From Euborellia annulipes (taxonomy: Eukaryota > Arthropoda > Insecta > Dermaptera > Anisolabididae): a DNA stretch of 64,000 nucleotides. Both the position numbers and the translations under genes were made by a program. Under the pieces are notes generated by a model. It was not told the DNA's origin. It saw nothing but the letters and a program-made list of their open reading frames with translations, and did not search any database. The stretch covers positions 47,396 through 111,395 of the forward strand of contig JAKCPI010027472.1 of the NCBI GenBank assembly GCA_023213315.1, written 5' to 3'. Below, one piece after another: positions 58,001 through 64,000 of this stretch (positions are counted from its first letter, which is position 1; each line of letters begins with the position of its first letter).

Positions 58001-58303
58001 CAATAACAAATGTGAATGTATATAATGTAACCTTTTCTAAAAATGGTGGGAAAATGTGTTTGTAATAATATTTTTTGTGGTAGACTTAGTTTAATATTAA
58101 AGTGTAAATGTTTTTATAGGAAGGGTTGTAATTGAGATTTGTTTACCACTTGGTGATGAGAGAGGGTCGTCATCCTTTTTTCTTCCATTCTCCTTGTCAA
58201 GATTTAATCTTTTTTCCAATTTATGTATTTTCCTTAATTTAAGTTCTTCATGTTCTCGGCGCCAACTGTGTGAGGCTTTTGATCTTTTATTATTTTCATC
58301 CAT
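43942..58303 (-). CDS. UPF2: UPF2, regulator of nonsense transcripts 2 (21 exons, complete)
   Basis: Core scaffold of nonsense-mediated mRNA decay: bridges UPF1 and UPF3 on exon-junction complexes. Minus-strand exons: 58147-58303, 56132-56164, 55918-56066, 55543-55704, 53945-54175, 53283-53478, 52039-52184, 51741-51924, 50971-51143, 50766-50847, 50525-50681, 50301-50448, 49188-49406, 48794-49123, 48569-48727, 47074-47253, 46822-46996, 46102-46757, 45840-46026, 45145-45380, 43942-44046. All joins are GT..AG and in frame, giving 1354 aa (human about 1272). Recognised by LNLSKYI, WEDEDAKHFYEDL, VRFIGELVKF, HHHIEM, EINHPKHNQRR, IGELYNYRM, LTLDINER and the tail YQHPKGAPDADLIFG. The start is the only ATG opening the first exon; an acceptor-like TTCAG six bases upstream suggests a 5' UTR exon. 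Confidence 0.96.
44470..44985. mobile_element. Fold-back family F, copy in a UPF2 intron
   Basis: Arms begin TTTTTAATTATAGACCACAT and are inverted at 44945-44980. Each arm carries GTACTTGAAAA or GTGCTTGAAAA, a stem (C/T)GGCTGCAGAATAAG(T/C)AGTCG and AAAC(G/T)TTGTA. The centre has GTAGATGGCGC and ACTTCA(T/G)-type repeats. Between UPF2 exons 20 and 21. Confidence 0.8.
45660..45835. repeat. Family F end fragment
   Basis: TATGATCTATAATTAAAAGC, CCATAATAATAATAATA and ACAAACCACAAAAACTTTAA match the outer end of family F. It abuts UPF2 exon 19. Confidence 0.55.
46102..47253 (-). CDS. UPF2: UPF2 exons 16-18: end of MIF4G-3 and long acidic region
   Basis: Exon 16 (47074-47253) carries YDPPESLFRVRLVCFLLETSG, the end of MIF4G-3; exon 17 (46822-46996) continues to the linker; exon 18 (46102-46757, 656 nt) encodes about 218 residues dominated by Glu and Asp with long E/D runs and a basic patch (KKNKRSKSRRN). 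Human UPF2 has an acidic stretch at the same place, but the one here is longer and largely accounts for the extra length of the protein. The acceptor at 46757 (ATTATAG) is fixed by phase, since the open frame itself continues upstream to 46815. Confidence 0.9.
47280..48500. other. UPF2 intron 15, 1.3 kb
   Basis: AT-rich. GAGGGCGTAGCGTCAAATAG with a G run at 47480-47515 resembles a hAT end, and GCTGCGAATATC at 48410 has an inverted partner (GATGAATATTCGCAGC) at 47750. Confidence 0.4.
48569..50847 (-). CDS. UPF2: UPF2 exons 10-15: MIF4G-2 and most of MIF4G-3
   Basis: Residues 478-842. MIF4G-2 begins near SFSNDLPNAVSRIT and continues through RIRLDLLPLYSRFVATIHP, VRFIGELVKFNIYP and FEHHHIEMCTNLIESCG. 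MIF4G-3, the UPF3-binding repeat, begins near FSYIRNSIRYDLNK and continues through NHPKHNQRR and IGELYNYRMLE. Exons 50766-50847, 50525-50681, 50301-50448, 49188-49406, 48794-49123 and 48569-48727. A 0.46-kb fold-back element sits in the intron between 49406 and 50301. Confidence 0.93.
49545..50020. mobile_element. Fold-back family F, best preserved copy (UPF2 intron)
   Basis: Arms at 49545-49740 and 49830-50020. GTACTTGAAAACGACTGCAG with AATAAGCAGTCGAAACGTTG forms a perfect 7-bp stem CGACTGC/GCAGTCG, enclosed by GTAC/GTAC. The mirror copy is at 49620-49660. Between UPF2 exons 12 and 13. Confidence 0.85.
50971..54175 (-). CDS. UPF2: UPF2 exons 5-9: MIF4G-1 and following linker
   Basis: Residues 168-477. 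The MIF4G-1 helical repeat starts near KTLNLSKYISEF and includes FYCELINNGIFTHKESL, ILSFCKHCGFEYAG and YHSLTRHLIK. Exon 8 supplies the conserved GELSAERKSKL and SYQRLL motifs, exon 9 the WEDEDAKHFYEDLLDLKDYIP block. Exon sizes are 231, 196, 146, 184 and 173 nt. In other animals this domain is structural and binds SMG1 and other decay factors; nothing here suggests loss of function. Confidence 0.9.
51240..51690. mobile_element. Fold-back family F, truncated copy (UPF2 intron)
   Basis: Left arm AAAGCTTTTGTGGTTTGTAT, ATTATAGATATAG and CAACGTTCGACTGCTTATAC; the right arm stops at GTGCACAGTACT (51688), lacking its tip. The centre has a long inverted AAGCAAGTG(C/T)TTACAT pair. Between exons 8 and 9. 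Confidence 0.75.
52555..52700. mobile_element. Fold-back MITE
   Basis: GTTTCAAAATGATTTTATTT, GGCTTATGCGCATTTC and ATTAATAC pair with the right arm (GTATTAACGTGGAAATGCGC, TAAGCTAAAATAAAT). The right arm also has CTGAAGATGATG before GGAAATGCGC. UPF2 intron 6. Confidence 0.65.
52828..52942. repeat. Nearly perfect 112-bp hairpin
   Basis: ATGATGGAGTCATGAAAAAA, AAGACGAATGCAGC(A/C)AAATA and TTCTTTTATTT then read back as the exact complement with only a few mismatches and no loop. In UPF2 intron 6, so it would be transcribed as a long hairpin. Confidence 0.85.
53545..53920. mobile_element. MITE in UPF2 intron 5
   Basis: Termini GTCTTTGAACAAACTCG and its relative CGTCGTTTGTTCAAAGAC. The interior has no transposase; the 61-codon minus ORF shows no family signature. 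Confidence 0.6.
54230..55540. repeat. Repeat cluster in UPF2 intron 4
   Basis: Direct pair GAAAATCAAGGGAAGATGTC and AACATCAAGGGAAAGATGCC (54251, 54388). Inverted tips GACGAAGTTTCGGATTTCTG (54887) and GATTGAAATGTCGATAAGAT (55320) flank GC-richer sequence. A short hairpin stands at 55383-55425. The open frames here (for example from 54500) are unrecognised. Confidence 0.45.
55383..55425. repeat. Perfect-stem hairpin
   Basis: GGAGATATGGAAGCAGAGGC is followed at once by its complement (GCCTCTGCTTCC, TATCTCC), giving a stem of about 20 bp with almost no loop. It is 60 bases from a CTGATGA/GAAATGTC motif. Confidence 0.7.
55543..58303 (-). CDS. UPF2: UPF2 exons 1-4: N-terminal region, with a 33-nt micro-exon
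   Basis: Residues 1-167. Exon 1 encodes a charged, helix-prone stretch (SHSWRREHEELKLRKIHKLEKR) that resembles the Lys/Glu-rich N-terminus of other UPF2 proteins. Exon 2 is only 33 nt (56132-56164, eleven codons by phase) with a clean TTTTCCAG acceptor and GTAAGA donor. Exon 3 is acidic and Ser/Pro-rich. Exon 4 ends in LDSNVKKNTSFIKKV, which matches the conserved segment just before MIF4G-1. The intron between exons 1 and 2 is about 2 kb and holds two large inverted-repeat elements. Confidence 0.85.
56262..57000. mobile_element. Compound fold-back element (UPF2 intron 1)
   Basis: Outer inverted pair TAGTGGAATCATTCCACTAA / TTAGTGGAATGATC with CTAACTTCTAAACGAGCCCA and AGAGCGATAACAGGCGAG. Inside and to the right, many inverted copies of TTCATGAAATGTCTA, CATTACACGATCTGTCTGCA and ACTTCGTGTAACTGACC. 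The structure is a nest of at least two palindromes. Confidence 0.65.
56990..57665. mobile_element. Inverted-repeat element (UPF2 intron 1)
   Basis: Ends GGGTGATTCTAGGCTATTTG and CAAATAACGTAGAATCACCC in inverted orientation; the interior is AT-rich. Adjoins the previous element. Confidence 0.6.
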
Positions 58304-58720
58304 ATTAATCTGAATTTTTTTTCTTCTCTAATTAACAACGAAATTATAATTATTTGATATGGAATCAGGAATCCAAAATAAAATAAACATGAAAGATGAT
58401 ATAATAATCCTGTTAAGATATCATTTTACTAATTATTTATATTATATTAATTTTCACTTCAAACTGTATGAGTCCCTGATGTATACATCAAAAACATGGA
58501 GCAAATCATAGACCACAGATCATACACACATCAAGATTGGACAGCTCCATGTTAAAAGTTGTCCACAAGTTTTAACGCCCCCTTCCGTATGTTTCTGCAA
58601 ACTAACTTTGAGCGCAAAAATTAAACAGAAATTTTCAATGACTTTACTCTCGCGTACACTGGTCATGTTATTTCCACATACCTTTTTAAGCTACTTAATT
58701 TCCGACTGTTAGGCCTACTA
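58304..58720 (-). promoter_or_regulatory. UPF2 5' flank (probable promoter / 5' UTR zone)
   Basis: Upstream of the UPF2 start, this stretch is less AT-rich than its surroundings and contains a short GGGGGCG-containing segment (near 58570) and an inverted pair around TGTATACA. No TATA box can be singled out. The nearest plus-strand candidate gene start is near 60353, so a shared or divergent regulatory zone is possible. Confidence 0.3.
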
Positions 58721-60150
58721 TTAATTTTTTTTTAAACGAAATCAAATTAAGGACAAGTAGTGAACTTAGATATTTGAAAGAATTTTTCGACGTTTTTTTT
58801 TTTTTTTTTAATGCTTGAAATTCATAAGAAAATTTTTTATGAATTATTTATTTATTTTAATTTTTTTTTATTCGTTTAAGGTCTTTTTCGGCATCGGAGG
58901 TCATTTAGACCCCGTTTCTATATGATGCGAGATGCGAACCCTTGTCCTTTGGTATCAGTAGCTAATACTCTAGCTCTGAACCAATAATAATTTATTATAA
59001 ATTGTAAAAAATTTATCTTTTGTAGGAAATCAAAATAAATAACCCCATTTGTTTTCAGGAAAGATTTTTGTAGGGCTTCTCTTGACAATGGATCGATTCT
59101 GTTCTGTGGTAAGAATATGGTCATTATTATTAAGAATAACACCAAGAAATATTATTTTAAAAAATGTTTATGAAAAATATATATTGAAAAAGACCGTAAC
59201 ACAGATTTTACAATCCTGAAATTAACTTTGCTTTTGAAAATGACAATCAAAAGAAGAGGCCAGACGGCCTGGAGACATAAGCATTCGTAGCTCAGCGCCA
59301 TCTATGAATCATCGAGTGAACTAGTTTGGAACTAAAGTGCTATGAGCAACCAAATATATCTCTACACAAAAAATCTGGTGTGACAAGCACAGTACCCAAC
59401 TTTCTCTTGCCAAAGGGTAAGAGAAAGAAAGTTGTGTGCTCTGCGACCAGTCACACCAGATTTTTATCATAATGTCTTTTAAAAAAGAGAACCTTTTTTA
59501 TACCGCGCGCGCGCGCGCCAAAAGTGGCGGCCCTGTAGGCGGCAAATATATTTGAGAAAAAAGAAAAATATGAGAAACTTAAATACAAAGGTTTATAAAA
59601 ACATTTAAAAAAAAAATAATAATATTAATTACTATTTTTATGAAAATTTTCAATATAACATATTCATTATTTTGATATCTGTATGGGGATATTCCATCCT
59701 CTGAATTTTAGAAAAATTATGAATAAATATATATATAGAGAAAAGCATGGTGTTAAAATTTAAAATAGTGTTAGAAATTATAAAAAATATTTTATACGTT
59801 TTAAAATTTATCCATTTGGGAGGTTGGATTATCTCATCGTTACCCGAACCCTCCTTCTCTCCCCCACTCCGAGAACCATAGTTACCCCTTTCCTCTCGGA
59901 TCATCCGAACACGCCATTCCTTCCCCCCCCCCCTATCCCTCCCACACCCACCAAGAAACACTTGTTAAAAAGAATCAATCCGCAGGATCTTCGACAAAAA
60001 AATAGTTCTCTTATTTTGATTTAATTTTTATAAAATAACATTTTCCTAATTATAACTCTAAATTAATATTGTAACAATCAATCATGATATTATATAATTT
60101 TTAGCTTGATTTTAGTTAAAAAAAAAAATAATATTAAATAAAATGTACCA
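58721..60150. other. No gene seen; R1 tip hairpin and CG-repeat
   Basis: R1 terminal hairpin at 59362-59465 (AAAAATCTGGTGTGACAAGC ... CACACCAGATTTTT). (GC)n of about 15 bases at 59504-59518 followed by GTGGCGGCCC. Pyrimidine-rich block at 59835-59960. No coding evidence. Confidence 0.5.
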
Positions 60151-60152
60151 AG

Positions 60153-60377
60153 AGTGGGGGGAGGCATCTTAACCGCCAATACCCGCCATCCTTTAGCGTC
60201 AGTTGGCTTCAGCTCTTTAACTCGTGTCGTTCGTTAAATACGCGTTTCAAGAAATTGGCGTCAAATCGTCTTTCGTTGTTTTTTTGCATCTTGAAAAAAC
60301 TCTTCTAACAATTCAACATCGACTTTCATCCGATTAATCGATATTTTGGTGGATGGCTCTCGTATTTCGTGTTAAAG
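60153..60377 (+). other. Candidate plus-strand promoter and first coding exon
   Basis: A CpG-containing, balanced-composition island in AT-rich DNA. It ends in ATG at 60353 (MALVFRVK in frame) followed at once by a donor-like site, TTAAAG|GTAGGA (exon end 60377, phase 1). No continuation exon was recognised within the remaining 3.6 kb, so the product is unknown. It may instead be the edge of a repeat. Confidence 0.3.
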
Positions 60378-61064
60378 GTAGGATTTCTACACCTGATTTT
60401 GATTGGAATTGATAGCCTACCGGTCGGAGATTCATTCAGATTTCTCTTCTTATTTGAAGAATTTTTGGCATTTATTTTAAATAAAACCATTATTAACACG
60501 CAGAGTTAATATCGTACAAGAAATTTAAAAAAAAAAATAAATCTTAACCACCCGAGAGACAAATTCTGGATCCTCCGCTGTATCAATTTTTGCCATATTT
60601 ATTAAAAATATATTTTTAATTTAATTAATTTAAAGTTCAAGATCTTAAATGACTCGATTTTTTTATATTTCATTTATTTAGTAGAGATTTTGAATAATAA
60701 TTAGAAGCGCTTTAAAACCGGCATATTATAAAGTAAAAAAAAAATTCCATTAATTGATGAACCTGGTCTTCCTTAATGCTACTTTTTTTTATAAGAGAAA
60801 ATAATAGTTTCGATCAGGTTTAGATTTTAAAATATTTTTTAATTTTATTTAGAGTTCTCTTCAGCTTTTAGAAATGATCATTTGATTATTTTTCTCCGAA
60901 TTTGATTTATTTAAAAAGAACATTTCCCGAAACTGGTTCAGATTCTCGGTAAAGCTTTAAAATTTTCAGTCAGTCATCGTCCCAGGGCGGGAAACGGAAT
61001 TTAGGCTATATAGGCTTTTATTTAATAATTAAAATAAATTTAATATAAAGTTGTTAAAAAAATT

Positions 61065-61300
61065 TCCCCGCAGTGCGGGGTCGGCGAACCTAACTCTTTT
61101 CCTCCATTCCCCCCTATCATGTGTTTTTGCGATCGGAAAGGATAGGACAGGTCGGCCCGTCGCACGGTCTGACGCCTGTTGAAAATATAGAATGAAGAGA
61201 CAGACATATAAAGAAAAGGACTGCCTATCCCAGCTCGGGCAGCTCGTGGTTGCCAGCCACGTACCCACAAGATATGGGCCCCTAAGCTTAATAAACTCAA
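61065..61300 (+). repeat. Repeat R2, copy 2
   Basis: Same orientation and extent as 1040-1275; conserved blocks CACGGTCTGACGCCTGTTGA, AGCTCGGGCAGCTCGTGGT and CACGTACCCACAAGATATGG. Confidence 0.75.
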
Positions 61301-61325
61301 ATAATAAAAAAATGAAAAGGGAATT

Positions 61326-61588
61326 CAGAGTTGGGTAATTTACACGATTTTGCAGTTATTTACAAAAATCTTGTAAATAACTATAATTTACGTAAATAAC
61401 ATAATTTACTTAACTCGGGTGTTCATGCTAGAATTCAAACACAAAAAAATATGAAGTAAAAGTTTTTTTTTTTTTTCAAGCAGTTGGTTTTTTATAGTTA
61501 TTTATGACGACCTAGTTATTTACAAGGTAATAATTTACTCGTAAATAACCGTGTAATTTACTCATTGGTAAATAACTTGCCAACTCTG
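61326..61588. mobile_element. hAT MITE with perfect 8-bp target duplication
   Basis: Starts CAGAGTTGG and ends CCAACTCTG, flanked by AGGGAATT on both sides (61318-61325, 61589-61596). The interior repeats TTATTTAC/GTAAATAA in both orientations. Confidence 0.9.
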
Positions 61589-61984
61589 AGGGAATTAAAA
61601 AAAATTTATTAAAACAAAATTAATTTTTATTAAATCAAACAGCCGAAAATGATAGCTAGCTACCCTGGGATTTTTCTCCGGACCCAAACGCGATATTGTT
61701 TATAAAATTTCTTATTTAACAAAATATTTTATGGAATTTTTTTTTATGAACGACTTCAAAAAGTGTTTGACAAGTAATAAAATTACCAACTTCCTATAAA
61801 TAAAATTTAAGACAAATAAATATGGACCGGGTCTAATGCCGAAAAAAGCCTTAAACAAACTGAAAACAATTTTTTAGAAATTTATTGGTTACTCTTATAT
61901 CAATTTGTTTTATCAACAATATATTCAAAATATTAGTAAACCAAATCTCATGATATAATTGTAATACAATGGATTATAATAATA

Positions 61985-62095
61985 TATTTAGGCGCGCAAT
62001 TCTGACCGCCATAGTGAAAGACGCGCGACGGACGCCGATTTGTGGCATGACGTCATTGGCGCGCGCCCGCCTCCCGCCCAAGCCAAAGTCTACCT
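61985..62095. promoter_or_regulatory. CpG-rich block with CRE and inverted CCAAT box
   Basis: GC-rich island in AT-rich DNA: GGCGCGCAATTCTGACC, ACGCGCGACGGACGCCG, ATGACGTCATTGGCGCGCGC. TGACGTCA is a full CRE palindrome and ATTGG an inverted CCAAT box. No gene was recognised on either side, so this may be a transposon fragment. Confidence 0.35.
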
Positions 62096-62335
62096 TTAGA
62101 AAGAGAAAGTATTTTTGTATTATATAAAAAATTCCATGTCGAGATTTTGATGAAAATACACGTTTTGATGTCCCTTAATTTTATATAAAGTTAACATGTT
62201 AAATTCTAATATATCAGCGGAAACTAAATATACGCCGACACACAAAATCTGGTGTACAAACACAGAACACAACTTTTAATTACCAAAGGTAAGAGAAGAT
62301 TGTGTACTGTTCAACTAACACACCAGATTTTTTGT
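62095..62335 (+). repeat. Repeat R1, internally deleted copy
   Basis: AGAAAGAGAAAGTATTTTTG, ATGTCGAGATTTTGATG, then jump to ATATCAGCGGAAACTAAATA, TGGTGTACAAACACAGAACA and CACACCAGATTTTTT. Confidence 0.7.
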
Positions 62336-62692
62336 AAATATTTCTTCTAAAAAACACACTTTAATTAAATTTCATTCTAGGAAATTTATAGTTTCAAACG
62401 AATTTGTCACTCGGATTCAATTTATTTATAGGCAGCCATAAAAGTTCAATATAAAAAAAATTCTCGTCGATATTATTTTCGTTTAAAAATATATCGAGAT
62501 AAATAAATATTGTATTTTTGATCATGAAAAATTAAACGTAGTTGAGGGTTTAAAATAAAAGAAATATTTTAGAAGAAAAATGATTTTATTTATAAAGAGC
62601 TATGAGGTTGAAATTTTATATTTAAGTTAGTTAGTTAAGGTGCTATGGTAAACTAAATATAGGGAAAGTGGATGATTATAAAAAGACATATG

Positions 62693-62885
62693 CAGGGCCG
62701 GATCTAGGGGGGGGGGGGCAGTGGGTGCCTGTGTCCCGGGCGGCAGATATCAGAGGGCGGCAATTAAATAAAGATTTACTAAAAAAAAAAGGTAAAATGA
62801 TATGAATTTTGTATAGAAAATTTTAAGGAGGGGGTGGCAAATTAAATTTTGCCCCCCCCCTAAAAAATTCCTAATTCCGGCCCTG
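62693..62885. mobile_element. hAT MITE with perfect 8-bp target duplication
   Basis: Starts CAGGGCCGGATCTAGG and ends CCGGCCCTG, flanked by GACATATG (62685-62692 and 62886-62893). Long G and C runs just inside the ends. Confidence 0.9.
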
Positions 62886-62999
62886 GACATATGCATGAAT
62901 ATCACATAGCTAAATATTTTTCGAGATCTATATATTTGAATAAGATAATAGTATTCAAAATACCTCGATTCGGACTTAACTATCATAGATATATATAGG

Positions 63000-63125
63000 G
63001 TCCTGTGGCCTGGTGCAATGGATAGCACGCCTATGCCCCGGAAAGCCAGAGATCCTGGGTTCGATTCCCGGGGGTAATGGGATGTTTGGCCTCATCAATA
63101 AAAAACACTCAGTCTTGTTAAATGA
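63000..63125 (+). repeat. tRNA-derived SINE-like repeat SB, copy 2
   Basis: GGCCTGGTGCAATGGATAGC, ATCCTGGGTTCGATTCCCGG, GGGATGTTTGGCCTCATCAA, tail AATAAAAAACACTCAG. Compare 21945-22075 (minus). Confidence 0.7.
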
Positions 63126-63149
63126 ATATCACATGTTTTAAAATCCATA

Positions 63150-63440
63150 TAGGCCAAGAGCGGATCCAGACGATTTTCTCGGGGATGGGGGGGGGGGGGG
63201 TAATCTGGTATGACTGGTCGAACAACACACAATTTTTGTCTTATTTTCGGTAATATAAAGGTGTATTCTGTACTTGTTTAACAGAATATATATACAAATC
63301 AAATTTTGAGGTATTAATTTTTAAAATTGTATATTTAAAAGAAAATTTAATTCCCAAAAAAAATTTTTCTCAAATCTAGGTTCAATTCCTGGAAACTTAA
63401 TTTTACTTTAGAAAATATAAAATTTTTGAGCTGATTACGG
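63150..63440 (+). repeat. Repeat R3 copy
   Basis: AGAGCGGATCCAGACG, a G run, TAATCTGGTATGACTGG, TTTCGGTAATATAAAGGTGT and GTACTTGTTTAACAGAATAT. See 35560-35800. Confidence 0.65.
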
Positions 63441-63930
63441 CGCTACGAATTTCGTTTTTCAGTATTTATTGTCTTTGCAGGAGTGAACAGGAGGATAGAA
63501 TAGTAAAGGAGTGTTTTGGCGCCAGATAAAATATCTGATTTGTGCTGCACTCTTGTGGAAACTTTAAAAACTATACTTATAATTCTAAAAGTCTCCACTG
63601 GATCGCAGCACTAATCAGCCTGAAATATCCTCTTAATTTATATGATAAATTTCCAATGATTATACCCGGACAAAGGGGTTTAAGAAAATTTTTTCAAACA
63701 TTTGAAAAATTTAAGATTATTTTAGGGTATTTATAAATCCTTTTTTTTTAGCTATTATATATTTTACTTTCTCTTACCCTATATGAAATATAATTTGTAT
63801 TATAGAGCTTAAATATCTTGCCATGGCTTGGGTCCCATGGGGGGGGGGGTGGTTTGGAATGCAGAAACAAAAGAGACTCTGTAAAAAAACTCTACACAAG
63901 ATTCATCAAGCAACAAGACAGTGGATCTAG
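63441..63930. other. No gene seen
   Basis: AT-rich with the start of an R1-like repeat (TTTACTTTCTCTTACCC, 63762) and a G run near 63840. Confidence 0.45.
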
Positions 63931-63934
63931 GACA

Positions 63935-64000
63935 AGGGCGGATCCAGAGGTGTTTCTCGGGGGGGGGTAATTTGGTGTGACTCGTCGCACAGCACACTTT
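63935..64000 (+). repeat. Repeat R3 copy (cut by window end)
   Basis: AAGGGCGGATCCAGAGGTGT, a G run, TAATTTGGTGTGACTCGTCG, CACAGCACAC. Confidence 0.65.

Noticed and set aside
1..64000. CRISPR arrays, bacterial operons, rRNA genes
   Set aside because: Tandem arrays found are a minisatellite and simple repeats; the genes are spliced eukaryotic genes; no rRNA motif was seen.

Overview
The window looks like nuclear DNA of an animal, probably an arthropod. It is very AT-rich and intron-dense, carries two highly conserved metazoan genes, and is packed with small DNA transposons and fold-back repeats. A parasitic copepod (sea-louse-like) genome would fit, but that is inference from composition and repeat content; no single sequence here proves it.

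Two multi-exon genes account for essentially all recognisable coding sequence, and both lie on the minus strand. The first (about 12.8-31.2 kb) encodes a USP2-type deubiquitinase. Twelve exons can be joined with GT..AG borders and an unbroken frame to 623 aa, with the catalytic Cys, His, Asn and the zinc-binding cysteines all present. Between its Ser/Arg-rich 5' exons and the shared catalytic exons sit three short, mutually similar exons. Each begins with an in-frame ATG and ends in the same phase, so they look like alternative first exons. A hAT-like element has inserted exactly at the start codon of the middle one. The second gene (43.9-58.3 kb) is UPF2, the scaffold of the nonsense-mediated mRNA decay machinery. 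Twenty-one exons give 1354 aa with MIF4G regions, a long acidic stretch, the UPF1-binding region and the conserved C-terminal tail.

The rest is repeat territory. 0-12.8 kb: copies of a roughly 650-bp AT-rich repeat, a GGATC-rich repeat, a mariner-derived fold-back element, MITEs, an 86-base A run and two hAT-type MITEs. 31.2-43.9 kb (between the genes): further repeats, a PIF/Harbinger-like MITE nested in a fold-back element, a decayed hAT transposase C-terminus, a possible distal 5' UTR exon of the USP2 gene and a 0.7-kb palindrome. 58.3-64 kb: UPF2 5' flank, a possible plus-strand first exon near 60.35 kb, a CpG-rich block with a CRE-like site near 62.0 kb, hAT MITEs with perfect 8-bp target duplications and a tRNA-derived SINE-like repeat.

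The most unusual signal is structural. At least ten fold-back elements carry, near the tips of both arms, a motif of the form CTGANGA, hairpin, GAAACGTY. In the best copies (17.6 kb and 13.1/13.5 kb) this closely resembles a type I hammerhead ribozyme core with stems I and II. Several sit inside introns of the two genes and would be transcribed. No bacterial-type operons, CRISPR arrays, rRNA or intact tRNA genes were seen.
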